Below are positions 30,893-38,544 of a stretch of 44,040 nt of DNA, one piece after another. How positions within the stretch are numbered: the stretch's first letter is position 1; the number at the start of each line of letters is the position of its first letter. Source of the stretch: an uncultured Eubacteriales bacterium. GTDB lineage: Bacteria > Bacillota > Clostridia > Oscillospirales > Oscillospiraceae. The translations under genes were made by a program, and so were the position numbers. The DNA lies in NCBI GenBank assembly GCA_900540635.1, contig UQGU01000019.1, forward strand, positions 1 through 44,040, read 5' to 3'. The notes below the pieces were generated by a model that saw only the letters and a list, made by a program, of their open reading frames with translations, made no database searches and was not told the DNA's origin.

Positions 30893-31567
30893 TTGTTCCA
30901 TATTCTCGTGGCAGATGATGATAAAAATACCCGCCGGCTCATGCAGGCGGTACTGGAAGGAGACGGCTATACCGTCACAACGGCCTGTGACGGCGAGGAG
31001 GCCCTGGCCGTGATGGACCGGGAGCACATCGACCTGGTCGTGCTGGACATTATGATGCCCAATATGGACGGCTATGAGTTTACAAAAACCCTGCGCTCGG
31101 CCAATAATGAGATGCCCATCCTCATGGTCTCCGCCAAGCAGCTCTCCGAGGACCGGAAAAAGGGCTTCCTGGTGGGCACGGACGACTATATGACAAAGCC
31201 TGTGGATACCGAGGAGATGCTGCTGCGCATCAAGGCCCTGCTGCGCCGGGCAAAGATCGTCTCCGAGCGGAAGATCGAGATCGGCGATGTGGTGCTGGAC
31301 TACGATTCTCTGACCGTCACCCGGGGCAAGGAACGCCAGGAGCTGCCTCAGAAGGAATTTCTGCTGCTGTATAAGCTCTTGTCCTATCCCGGGAAGATCT
31401 TTACCCGGATTCAGCTTATGGACGAGATCTGGGGCATGGATTCCGAAACCGGCTGGGAGACGGTGACGGTCCATATCGGAAGGCTCCGCAAGCGCTTTGA
31501 AGCCTGGCCGGAGTTTGAGATCATCTCCGTCCGGGGCTTGGGCTATAAGGCGGTGAAGAAGGTATGA
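30893..31567 (+). CDS. OmpR-family response regulator
   Basis: 224-residue regulator. The start is TTG 30893 (MFHILVADDD), with GGGGGGAAA about 6 bases upstream; an ATG a few bases earlier is out of frame. Receiver: acidic Asp8-Asp10, phospho-acceptor Asp52 in VLDIMMPNMDG, Lys in MTKPVD. The winged-helix effector domain (about 125-222) ends FEIISVRGLGYKAVKKV. It overlaps the kinase gene by four bases. The pair resembles VanRS-type envelope sensors; targets are unknown, though the divergent acyltransferase-PAP2 operon is a candidate by position. Confidence 0.95.
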   Translation: MFHILVADDDKNTRRLMQAVLEGDGYTVTTACDGEEALAVMDREHIDLVVLDIMMPNMDGYEFTKTLRSANNEMPILMVSAKQLSEDRKKGFLVGTDDYMTKPVDTEEMLLRIKALLRRAKIVSERKIEIGDVVLDYDSLTVTRGKERQELPQKEFLLLYKLLSYPGKIFTRIQLMDEIWGMDSETGWETVTVHIGRLRKRFEAWPEFEIISVRGLGYKAVKKV

Positions 31568-32640
31568 AGCGTCGCAAACCCTCCAAGCAGGAGCGCCAGA
31601 GCCGCATGACCCTGACCCTGACCCTTTCCGGCTGCGTCTTCGTGGTCACGCTGGTGACCCTGCTGATCATCGGTGCGGCCCTGCTGATCGTAGACCGCAC
31701 GGGGCAGCTGGGCAAGTGGATGGAGCACTCCAGCATCCTGTCCTTCTTCCTGATCATCGCCGCCATCAGTCTGGTGGGCGGTACCCTGATGGCCCTGCTG
31801 CTGGGCACCTTCCCCCTGCGCTCCGTCAGCGAGATGACCCAGGGCCTGCACCGGCTGGCCTCCGGGGACTACGATGTCCGCATAGAGCCCAAGGGCCTTA
31901 TGGCCACCATTGCCCCCCTGCGGGATATGGTGGAGTCCTTCAACGCCACGGCATCCGAGCTTGCGGGCACGGAAATGCTGCGCTCGGACTTTATCAACAA
32001 CTTCTCCCACGAGTTCAAGACCCCCATCGTCTCCATTGCGGGCTTTGCAAGCCTTTTGCGGCAGGGGGACCTGACCCGGGCTGAGCAGCTGGAATACCTG
32101 GACATCATCGAAAGCGAAAGTAAGCGTCTGGCGGATATGGCCACCAATGTGCTGAACATGACCAAGGTGGAGAATCAGGCCATTCTGACGGACGTTTCCA
32201 CCTTCAACCTTTCCGAGCAGCTGCGGACCTGCGTGCTGCTGCTGGAGCGGAAGTGGGAAAAGAAAAATCTGGAAATGAATCTGGATCTGGAGGAATACAC
32301 CGTCTCCGGCAACCAGGAGCTGCTGCGGCAGGTGTGGGTAAACCTGCTGGACAACGCTATCAAGTTCTCCCCGGAATGCCAGACGGTGGAGGTTTCCGCC
32401 CTGGAGACGGAAAATGATGTGACGGTCTCCATCTGCAACACCGGCTCCTATATCCCCCCGGAGCAGCAGGAGGCCATTTTCCGCAAGTTCTACCAGGCGG
32501 ACCGCTCCCACAACAGCGAGGGCAACGGCATCGGCCTGGCGGTGGTCAAGCGGGTGGTGGAGCTCCACAGCGGCACCGTCCGTGTAGAAAGCGAACCCAC
32601 CTACACCAAATTTCTCGTCACCCTTCCCAAAGCACAATAA
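31564..32640 (+). CDS. Sensor histidine kinase (VanS/BaeS-like)
   Basis: 358-residue kinase with two membrane helices (22-43 and 58-80) joined by a very short outside loop of about 14 residues, so it probably senses within the membrane. HAMP at about 81-135, dimerisation H-box FSHEFKTPIVSIAGF with His149, N box NLLDNAIKFSPE, G boxes around GNGIGLAVVKRVVELH. It overlaps the regulator by ATGA. Small-loop kinases of this layout often answer to cell-wall antibiotics, sometimes via a partner transporter. Confidence 0.95.
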   Translation: MKRRKPSKQERQSRMTLTLTLSGCVFVVTLVTLLIIGAALLIVDRTGQLGKWMEHSSILSFFLIIAAISLVGGTLMALLLGTFPLRSVSEMTQGLHRLASGDYDVRIEPKGLMATIAPLRDMVESFNATASELAGTEMLRSDFINNFSHEFKTPIVSIAGFASLLRQGDLTRAEQLEYLDIIESESKRLADMATNVLNMTKVENQAILTDVSTFNLSEQLRTCVLLLERKWEKKNLEMNLDLEEYTVSGNQELLRQVWVNLLDNAIKFSPECQTVEVSALETENDVTVSICNTGSYIPPEQQEAIFRKFYQADRSHNSEGNGIGLAVVKRVVELHSGTVRVESEPTYTKFLVTLPKAQ

Positions 32641-32695
32641 AAATCCCGCCCCGGACAGAATGTTGCTGCGGCAACGCTGCCCGGGGCGGGTTTGG
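32636..32695. terminator. Bidirectional terminator with repeated core
   Basis: CCCGCCCCGG (32645-32654) pairs exactly with 32681-32690; the loop contains GTTGC-TGCG-GCAAC. TTT follows on the plus strand and ATTTTTATT on the minus strand, so it serves the convergent kinase and ABC genes. Its 27-base core 32661-32687 recurs at 34338. Confidence 0.8.
32661..32687. repeat. Terminator-core direct repeat, copy 1
   Basis: 27 bases (GTTGCTGCGGCAACGCTGCC inside) recur exactly at 34338-34364 in the same orientation; similarity extends six bases further left with one mismatch. Confidence 0.9.
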
Positions 32696-32696
32696 C

Positions 32697-34151
32697 TTAA
32701 TCCATTCTGACCAGCTTCAGAGTTTTGTTTTCTTCCTTTAAAAAATCTGGATCATGGCTGACAATGATTACCAGCTTGTTATTTTTCTGCAGCTGCGAAA
32801 TCATATCCAGAATCTCACATTTTTTATTGCTGTCAATAAAATTGGTGGGTTCGTCAAAAATATACACACTTTTGTCGGTTGCCAGGAACAGCTTGATCTG
32901 CTCAAATTTCTTTTGACCGCTGGACAGCTTCCCAGCTTCATTGCTATAGAACATACTGATATATGCATCCGCTGATATATATACGATGTCATCGGAGAGC
33001 AGCTTCTTCCCATTGATCAGGATATCTCCGCAATAGCGCCCATTATACCCCATGATTGCCTCTATAAGGGTCGTCTTCCCGGTCCCGTTTTCTCCGCAAA
33101 TGACATAGGTGGTCCCTTTTTGGAAGGTGTAATTGATCGCTTTGCTGAGCTTCTTACCCTGGCTGTCCAGAATTGTGAGATTGCTTAATGTAATGTCTTC
33201 TATTTTTTCGGAGGTGTAATCTGCGGTTGTCAGATTTAATAGCTTCGATAAACCGTTCAATGCAGGGCGGACCTGCTGATAATCTGCGCTGAATGACATC
33301 AAACATTCACACGGATCCCACAGCTGTGACACGTAATTCTGAAAGGCGTATAGAACGCCAATGGATATACGCCCTTCATAGGTCAGAAAACCGGACGAAA
33401 GAATCACAATTAGAATTGCCAGATTTAGAAAGCAGTATGTGAAGAAATAGAGATAAACGGACTTTGTCTTATAGTTTTTATGCTGCACCATTCTGTATTT
33501 TTTCAGCAGCGGTCCAATGGGGCCCAATTGCTTTTTCTGTAAAAAGCGTTCTTCTTTTGATAGATAGAACTGATCTGTAATGTACCTTTTGACATTTTGA
33601 ATATTGCCGAGATTTTCATCGGCACTGCTATATAGCTTCTTCTCAAAGGCCTTGGAGGCAAGAAAAGAGCAGGGGACAAATACCAGTAAAATCAATGTGC
33701 TTTCCCAGTTCAAGCAAAACATAATTGCAAAAATGGCCACAACGTTTATGGATGAAAAGACGGCATTCATGGGGCGAATAAAGAAATACGACCGCGCTGC
33801 CTCATAGTTCTGCCCGAGCTGTTGATGCAATTCCCCAGCATTCAGGTCGTTATCCTTCACATCCAGATATTTTAATTTAATGTTCACAGACGAAAAGAAA
33901 TTTACAAAGTTTTCTGCTTCCACTTTGCCGACCATCATGGAAAAAGCGTAAGAGATCACCTGCGTCAAAGCAAACGCGCAGAGATAGTACAGCGCATAGT
34001 GAACCATCCTGCCGTAATCAAGCGCAACAACCGCATCGATGAATTGCATGACCACAAGCGGTGTTACCAGATAAGCCGCTAAGTAGAGGCAATAGACAAT
34101 GCCATACTGCACTTTTGTCTTATTGGAAGTCAATTTGGAAATATCTGACAT
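32697..34151 (-). CDS. AT-rich ABC transporter with fused membrane and ATPase domains
   Basis: 484-residue half-transporter. ATG 34151 (MSDISKLTSNK) follows GAGGGAT and GGAG; the frame is open further upstream without a good ribosome site. Six helices fill about residues 15-290. The ATPase domain is compact: Walker A GENGTGKTT, signature LSSGQKKFEQIKLFLA, Walker B SVYIFDEP, switch His in IIVSHDPDF. Base composition and codons (AAA, ATT, TTT, AAT) are far richer in A/T than in all neighbours, suggesting recent transfer. It resembles exporters of peptides or bacteriocins, but no precursor peptide or processing enzyme is beside it. Confidence 0.87.
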   Translation of the reverse strand: MSDISKLTSNKTKVQYGIVYCLYLAAYLVTPLVVMQFIDAVVALDYGRMVHYALYYLCAFALTQVISYAFSMMVGKVEAENFVNFFSSVNIKLKYLDVKDNDLNAGELHQQLGQNYEAARSYFFIRPMNAVFSSINVVAIFAIMFCLNWESTLILLVFVPCSFLASKAFEKKLYSSADENLGNIQNVKRYITDQFYLSKEERFLQKKQLGPIGPLLKKYRMVQHKNYKTKSVYLYFFTYCFLNLAILIVILSSGFLTYEGRISIGVLYAFQNYVSQLWDPCECLMSFSADYQQVRPALNGLSKLLNLTTADYTSEKIEDITLSNLTILDSQGKKLSKAINYTFQKGTTYVICGENGTGKTTLIEAIMGYNGRYCGDILINGKKLLSDDIVYISADAYISMFYSNEAGKLSSGQKKFEQIKLFLATDKSVYIFDEPTNFIDSNKKCEILDMISQLQKNNKLVIIVSHDPDFLKEENKTLKLVRMD

Positions 34152-34337
34152 CTCCGCATCCCTCTTTCCGTTCAATGTTCTGAACCGCTTACCGGCTTTA
34201 TCATAACATAGATCGGACGAAATCACAAAGTTATTTTCCAATAAAAGTACATTTTGTGCATTGCAACAGATGTACATAGGTGAATGAAGCGCATTTCACT
34301 GGCGGCAGATTGTATTTGAAAACCGCCATAAACAGTA

Positions 34338-34364
34338 TGTTGCTGCGGCAACGCTGCCCGGGGC
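34338..34364. repeat. Terminator-core direct repeat, copy 2
   Basis: Exact second copy of 32661-32687. The flanking stem arms differ from copy 1 (AAACCG/CGGTTT here). The gap 34152-34513 holds this repeat and a possible -10 (TATACT, 34375-34380) without a convincing -35; nothing else is seen. Confidence 0.88.
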
Positions 34365-34513
34365 AGTTTCGGTTTATACTGAAAGGGCAAGAAAAAACAT
34401 CTCCCCAGAAGGGATAGCGGCTTCCGGACGTTTAATGCACAGCTGGATGCAGCCGCAGACCGGAGGGGTTCTGCCGAAAGAAAACAGAGAATCACAAAAT
34501 GGAGGAACCAACG

Positions 34514-35197
34514 ATGATTCGTCAAATCATTCATATCGATCAGGAAAAATGCAACGGCTGCGGCCTGTGCGTCAAGGCTTGCCACGAGGGGGCCATTGCC
34601 CTCATTGGCGGCAAGGCCTATCTTGCCCGGGAGCACTATTGCGACGGCCTGGGGGACTGCCTGCCCGGCTGCCCCACCGGGGCAATCACCTTCGAGACCC
34701 GGGAAGCCCCGGCCTACGATGAGGCCGCCGTGCTGAAGGCCAAGGCCGAAAAGGCTGCGGCCCAGGGCGGCTGCCCCGGCAGCCGGATGCGGACGCTGTC
34801 CCCGGAGCCGGAAATGCCCCAGGGCGGCCATTGCCCCAGCCAGCTGCGACAGTGGCCTGTGCAGCTCAAGCTGGTGCCTGTTCAGGCCCCCTGGTTTGAC
34901 GGGGCGGATGTACTGGTGGCGGCGGACTGCACTGCCTATGCCTATGGGGACTTCCACCGGGATTTTCTCCGGGGAAAGGTCCTGCTCATCGCCTGCCCCA
35001 AGCTGGACAGCGTGGACTACAGCGAGAAGCTGACGGCCATTTTCCGGGAGAACAACATCCGGTCCGTAACGGTGCTGCGCATGGAGGTTCCCTGCTGCGG
35101 CGGCCTGCAGCGGGCCGTAGAAACCGCCGCCGCCAACAGCGGGAAGGATATCCCGGTGACTACGAAGATCGTTACGACGGACGGGAAGGTACGGTAA
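34514..35197 (+). CDS. Two-cluster ferredoxin-domain protein with C-terminal CCGG region
   Basis: 227-residue iron-sulfur protein. ATG 34514 (MIRQIIHI) is chosen because TGGAGGA lies about 7 bases ahead; an in-frame ATG at 34499 lies upstream of that site. The N-terminal ferredoxin domain has CNGCGLCVKAC (Cys13-23) and CDGLGDCLPGCP (Cys43, 49, 53), so two 4Fe-4S clusters are likely. The C-terminal part has further cysteines in LIACPKLD and VPCCGGLQ. Homologues of this type are usually next to hcp and may pass electrons to it; here a short Hcp-like gene follows across a repeat element. Confidence 0.88.
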   Translation: MIRQIIHIDQEKCNGCGLCVKACHEGAIALIGGKAYLAREHYCDGLGDCLPGCPTGAITFETREAPAYDEAAVLKAKAEKAAAQGGCPGSRMRTLSPEPEMPQGGHCPSQLRQWPVQLKLVPVQAPWFDGADVLVAADCTAYAYGDFHRDFLRGKVLLIACPKLDSVDYSEKLTAIFRENNIRSVTVLRMEVPCCGGLQRAVETAAANSGKDIPVTTKIVTTDGKVR

Positions 35198-35409
35198 AAA
35201 AAGCTTGCCCTCCGGGGGAGCTGGCTCGGCGCAGCCGAGACTGAGGAGGGGCGTAATGAGCGAGAGTGTTGAGGAAATACGTACCGCTCACTTACGCAAG
35301 GCCCCTCATCCATAAATTATGGTATAGCTGCCACCGGCAGCTATAGAAAATTAGATTCGCTGCGCGACGCACCGCCGCTGCGGCGGTCCCCCTTCCCCAA
35401 TGGGGAAGG
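35196..35409 (-). repeat. Extragenic palindromic repeat element, copy 2
   Basis: 214-bp non-coding block, inverted relative to copy 1 at 12561-12726. It shares the exact 39-base core (35213-35251), the AAGCTTTTTT end and the CCTTCCCC/GGGGAAGG hairpin end. It carries extra middle sequence, including ATAGCTGCC-ACC-GGCAGCTAT, absent from copy 1. It begins within the ferredoxin stop codon and separates that gene from the Hcp-like ORF. Confidence 0.82.
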
Positions 35410-35436
35410 TCAAGAACTAAAATCAGGAGAGACCCT

Positions 35437-35994
35437 ATGAATAAGAACTTATTTTGCTTCCAGTGCGAACAGACCGACCGGACGGGCCTTTTGCAGGACG
35501 CCCTGACCGGGGCGCTGATCGGCCTGGCCCGGGCTTCGGAGAGCAGTGCCGATCTGCTGACCCCGGAGACGGACGCACTCATTCAGCGGTCCCTCTCCGC
35601 CTGCGCCGACAGCAGCCCGGATGACGCGGAAATCCAGGCCCTGCTGGACCAGGTCCACGCGGAGAAGGCCCGGCTGGTGCCGGACTGCGCCAGCTGCAGG
35701 AATCCCTGCGGCCACAATGACGACTATGATCTTGCAAACCTCTGGAACGCCCGGGAGGATGTCCGCAGCCTGAAGGGCCAGATTCTCTCCGGCATCCGGG
35801 ATATGGCCGCCAGAGCCTGCCGCGCTGCCGCACTGGGCTATCGGGACGAGGAAGTCAACCGCTTCTTCTACCGGGCACTGTTCACCCTGGGGGAGGATAC
35901 GGACGCAGAACACCTGCTGCCCATTGCCCGGCAGGTGGAAGAGATGAACCGGAAAGCGCCTGCACGCCGCCATAGGTCGGGGCGCGCCCTTTGA
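35437..35994 (+). CDS. Short hybrid-cluster-protein-like ORF (185 aa), truncated or stand-alone
   Basis: Begins like Hcp (hydroxylamine reductase/prismane protein): FCFQCEQT with Cys7 and Cys10, then QDALTGALIGLARASE. The other two N-terminal cysteines of the family are missing; instead there is DCASCRNPCG (Cys84, 87, 91). The helical part (LKGQILSGIRDMAARACRAAALGY, FYRALFTLGEDTDAEHLLPIARQVEEMNRKA) follows Hcp domain 1, but the protein stops at 185 residues where Hcp continues to about 550. No remainder is seen downstream in any frame. AGGAGA precedes ATG 35437. Either a degraded hcp or a small derived protein. Confidence 0.6.
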   Translation: MNKNLFCFQCEQTDRTGLLQDALTGALIGLARASESSADLLTPETDALIQRSLSACADSSPDDAEIQALLDQVHAEKARLVPDCASCRNPCGHNDDYDLANLWNAREDVRSLKGQILSGIRDMAARACRAAALGYRDEEVNRFFYRALFTLGEDTDAEHLLPIARQVEEMNRKAPARRHRSGRAL

Positions 35995-36059
35995 CGGTTT
36001 CCATCCAAAACATGAATCAATTTCTTATATATGCAGAAAAAACGGGGAAATTTTGAAGA

Positions 36060-36088
36060 TTGATTTCACAGATGGGGTGTGGTAGAAT
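36060..36088 (+). promoter_or_regulatory. Promoter of the aminotransferase gene
   Basis: TTGATT (36060-36065), 17-base spacer, TAGAAT (36083-36088), 31 bases before the start codon. Confidence 0.7.
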
Positions 36089-36118
36089 ACAAAAAAAGCC
36101 GAAAGCGAGCTGAATCAT

Positions 36119-37318
36119 ATGCTGTCAAAACAGATGCTGTATAATCTTGAAAATTCCTCTGCCATTCGAAAGATGTTTATTGAAGGGCAGGAGCTGGCGC
36201 AGAAGGTCGGCGCGGAGAATGTTTTTGATTTTTCTCTGGGCAACCCTGTGGCCCCGGTGCCCAAGGCCTTTAACGACGCGCTGATTGAAATCATTCAGAA
36301 CGAGAACTCCCTGACCCTTCACGGCTATACCAACAATGCCGGTTATCCGGAGGTACGGAAGGCTGTGGCGGACCATCTGAATCGGGAGTTTGGCCTGGGG
36401 CTTACCGAGGAGAATGTGGTCATGACCGTGGGGGCTGCCGGCGCCATTAACATTGTCTTCAAAGCGATTTTGGATATTGACGACAATGTGGTGGTGTTCC
36501 GGCCCTATTTTGGCGAATACCGCAGCTATGCAAGCAACTTTCATGCTCAGATTGTAGAGGTGGATCCGCAGCTGCCCAGCTTCCAACCGGACCTGGAGGA
36601 CTTTGCCCGGAAGGTGGACGCACGGACCAAGGCGGTCATCATCAACAACCCGGTCAATCCCTCCGGCGTTGTCTACAGCGAAGAGACCCTGCGCTGCATT
36701 GCAAAGATTCTGGAGGAGAAGCAGAAGCTCTACGGACACGAGATTTACCTGATTTCCGATGAGCCCTACCGGGAGATTGCCTATGACGGCGTGAGAATTC
36801 CCTATGTGACGAAGTTCTATGCCAATACCTTTGTGGCCTATTCCTTCTCCAAGACGCTGTCCATTCCCGGCGAGCGGATCGGCTATCTGATCGTCTCCCC
36901 GGAGATGAAGCAGTGGCGGGAAATGGCAAACGCGGTGACGGTGGCAAACCGGGTCTGCGGCTTTGTCAATGCACCCAGCCTGCTGCAAAAGGCTGCGGCC
37001 CGCTGCCTGGAGGAGAAATGCGATATTGCATTCTATGACAACAATCGGAAGCTCCTTTGGGGCGGCCTGACGGAACTTGGCTTTGAATGTGTCAAGCCCG
37101 AGGGAACCTTCTATCTGTTTGTGAAGTCTCCGGAAGATAACGAGCAGAATTTTGTGGCCCGGGCAAAAGCGCACAATCTGATTCTTGTGGCCGGTTCCAC
37201 CTTTGCCATGCCGGGCTATGTCCGCATTGCCTACTGCGTGAGCCCGGATGTGATCAAGCGCAGCTTGCCCCATTTTGCGGACCTGGCAGCGGAGTATGGG
37301 CTGAAAAACGGCATTTGA
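36119..37318 (+). CDS. PLP-dependent class I/II aminotransferase
   Basis: 399-residue fold-type I aminotransferase. Signature residues: Asn in IINNPVNPSGVVY, Asp in LISDEPYREIAYDG, the PLP lysine in AYSFSKTLSIPGERIGYL, and the carboxylate-binding Arg in MPGYVRIAYCV. The amino acid substrate cannot be set by eye; the group includes aspartate and aromatic aminotransferases. The ribosome site before ATG 36119 is weak (GCGAG). Monocistronic, with its own promoter and a hairpin terminator 20 bases after the stop. Confidence 0.94.
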   Translation: MLSKQMLYNLENSSAIRKMFIEGQELAQKVGAENVFDFSLGNPVAPVPKAFNDALIEIIQNENSLTLHGYTNNAGYPEVRKAVADHLNREFGLGLTEENVVMTVGAAGAINIVFKAILDIDDNVVVFRPYFGEYRSYASNFHAQIVEVDPQLPSFQPDLEDFARKVDARTKAVIINNPVNPSGVVYSEETLRCIAKILEEKQKLYGHEIYLISDEPYREIAYDGVRIPYVTKFYANTFVAYSFSKTLSIPGERIGYLIVSPEMKQWREMANAVTVANRVCGFVNAPSLLQKAAARCLEEKCDIAFYDNNRKLLWGGLTELGFECVKPEGTFYLFVKSPEDNEQNFVARAKAHNLILVAGSTFAMPGYVRIAYCVSPDVIKRSLPHFADLAAEYGLKNGI

Positions 37319-37337
37319 TGGGAACTGAATAACAAAA

Positions 37338-37372
37338 GATAAGGAGCTTTCCGTATTGGAAGGCTCCTTATC
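37338..37372. repeat. 35-bp hairpin direct repeat, copy 1 (terminator)
   Basis: GATAAGGAGC...GCTCCTTATC folds on itself around TTTCC-GTATT-GGAAG. An identical 35-bp copy stands at 37579. It lies 20 bases after the aminotransferase stop and probably ends that transcript. Confidence 0.85.
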
Positions 37373-37580
37373 TCAGGCTGTCGAAAAACCCCTTACGGGC
37401 TTTTCCGACAAGTTTTTGCAGTCTGCCGCGTGCACTCCTTGTTCGCCTACGGCGAACAACTCGCACACTTGCAGCCTGAGAAGTATTTTCTGTCAGGTAC
37501 ACGCCCCGACAGAAAATGAATTGATTTTATTTGGCGGCTTACGCCGCCAAACTCTGCGAGGCTTTTTTGACAAGCTGAGA
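37371..37580. mobile_element. Hairpin-rich element with terminal inverted repeats (MITE-like)
   Basis: 210 bp with imperfect 18-base terminal inverted repeats (TCTCAGGCTGTCGAAAAA against TCTCAGCTTGTCAAAAAA, 15 of 18). Inside are perfect hairpins TTGTTCGCC-TAC-GGCGAACAA (37439-37459), ATTTTCTGTC/GACAGAAAAT (37485-37517) and TTTGGCGGC-TTAC-GCCGCCAAA (37530-37551). No transposase is encoded. Its outer two bases overlap the flanking 35-bp repeats. A non-autonomous mobile element is the simplest reading. Confidence 0.65.
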
Positions 37581-37613
37581 TAAGGAGCTTTCCGTATTGG
37601 AAGGCTCCTTATC
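37579..37613. repeat. 35-bp hairpin direct repeat, copy 2 (terminator)
   Basis: Exact copy of 37338-37372, followed by TTTG on the plus strand. It lies 16 bases from the GH18 stop on the minus strand and may end that transcript. Confidence 0.85.
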
Positions 37614-37628
37614 TTTGTTTATAGGAAG

Positions 37629-38531
37629 TTATGCGTTCATGGCCTCACCCAGCACCTTCAACAGGCTTTTTTGGGGGTCGTCGGCATCCAGGCTGATTTC
37701 CCAGAACATAATGCCCGCCAAAAGTCGCTCTTTTGCAAGGGCGACTTTTTTTGTCAGGGTTTCCCGGCCGTTATAGTGGACGGAGCCCTGGGGCATTTCC
37801 ACGGTGTCCTTTTCCAGCGCGTCCGGGTCTGCCAATAGCAGGTCCTTGAAAGCGCCGGGGAAGGGGCGGCCGTAGAAGGGCAGGCCAAGCGTCAGCTTTT
37901 CCGGCGGGAAGTGACGCGCCTCAAGCCAATAGTTCAGGCAGCTTTCCACAAAGGCATAGGAGGAATGGATGGGGCCGTCACAGTCATAGGTCATGAGGTT
38001 AATTTGGTCCAGCAGCTCCACGGCGGGGGAGTCGATGGCTTCGGCGGCGCTGCGGATGGGCTCGTTTTTGCTGTCCAGTCCGGCCAGAATGGCGGCGGTC
38101 AGCAGCTTGCCGCCCAGAAGTCGGCGCAGCCGCAGCAGAAAATCCTCATATTGCTGCTTGGTGCCGTCGGTGGTTCGGGGGTACTCCCAGTCGATGTCTA
38201 CGCCGTCAAAATCAAAGGCTTCTGCCATGGCAACGATCTCATTTGCCAGCTGCTGCCGCTTTTCGGGGGTGTCCGTAGCGGCCCGGAAGGTGGGCTCCAG
38301 GACCTTCTCCTGCCAGCTCCAGCCGCCCAGGGACAGGACCGCTCTTGCGCCTGCGGCATGGGCTTTTTCCGCAACGGCCCGGGCCAGGGCCGGGTTTTCC
38401 AGGGGCAGAACATGGCCCTGATCCGTGGGGATGGCAAAGGCGAAGTTTACCATGGTGACAATGCCAAAATCCAGCTTTTCCAGCCCCTCCGGGGCAAAGA
38501 GGTATGCAACGCATTCCATAGACTTGTTCAT
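37629..38531 (-). CDS. GH18 family glycosidase (chitinase-like), no signal peptide
   Basis: 300-residue TIM-barrel glycosidase. The GH18 signature FDFDGVDIDWE has the catalytic Glu116, and the strand-3 motif is VLSLGGW. Others are INLMTYDCDG and LTLGLPFYGRPFPG. ATG 38531 (MNKSMECVAYLF) has AAAGGAGA about 8 bases upstream; there is no signal peptide, so it is probably cytosolic, or exported by another route. Likely substrates are short N-acetylglucosamine oligomers. It starts 13 bases after the MATE gene's stop, so the two are co-transcribed. Confidence 0.9.
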   Translation of the reverse strand: MNKSMECVAYLFAPEGLEKLDFGIVTMVNFAFAIPTDQGHVLPLENPALARAVAEKAHAAGARAVLSLGGWSWQEKVLEPTFRAATDTPEKRQQLANEIVAMAEAFDFDGVDIDWEYPRTTDGTKQQYEDFLLRLRRLLGGKLLTAAILAGLDSKNEPIRSAAEAIDSPAVELLDQINLMTYDCDGPIHSSYAFVESCLNYWLEARHFPPEKLTLGLPFYGRPFPGAFKDLLLADPDALEKDTVEMPQGSVHYNGRETLTKKVALAKERLLAGIMFWEISLDADDPQKSLLKVLGEAMNA

Positions 38532-38544
38532 AATGTATTCTCCT

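Noticed and set aside
34223..34957. 244-codon minus-strand ORF opposite the ferredoxin gene
   Set aside because: Shadow of the cysteine-motif gene on the plus strand, running into non-coding repeat sequence.
35017..35313. Minus-strand ORF across the second extragenic repeat
   Set aside because: It lies on the repeat and the ferredoxin antisense strand; a similar false ORF arises on copy 1, so it reflects the repeat sequence.
37338..37613. Two identical 35-bp palindromic repeats considered as CRISPR repeats
   Set aside because: Only two copies, separated by 206 bp of hairpin-rich sequence, and no cas genes.
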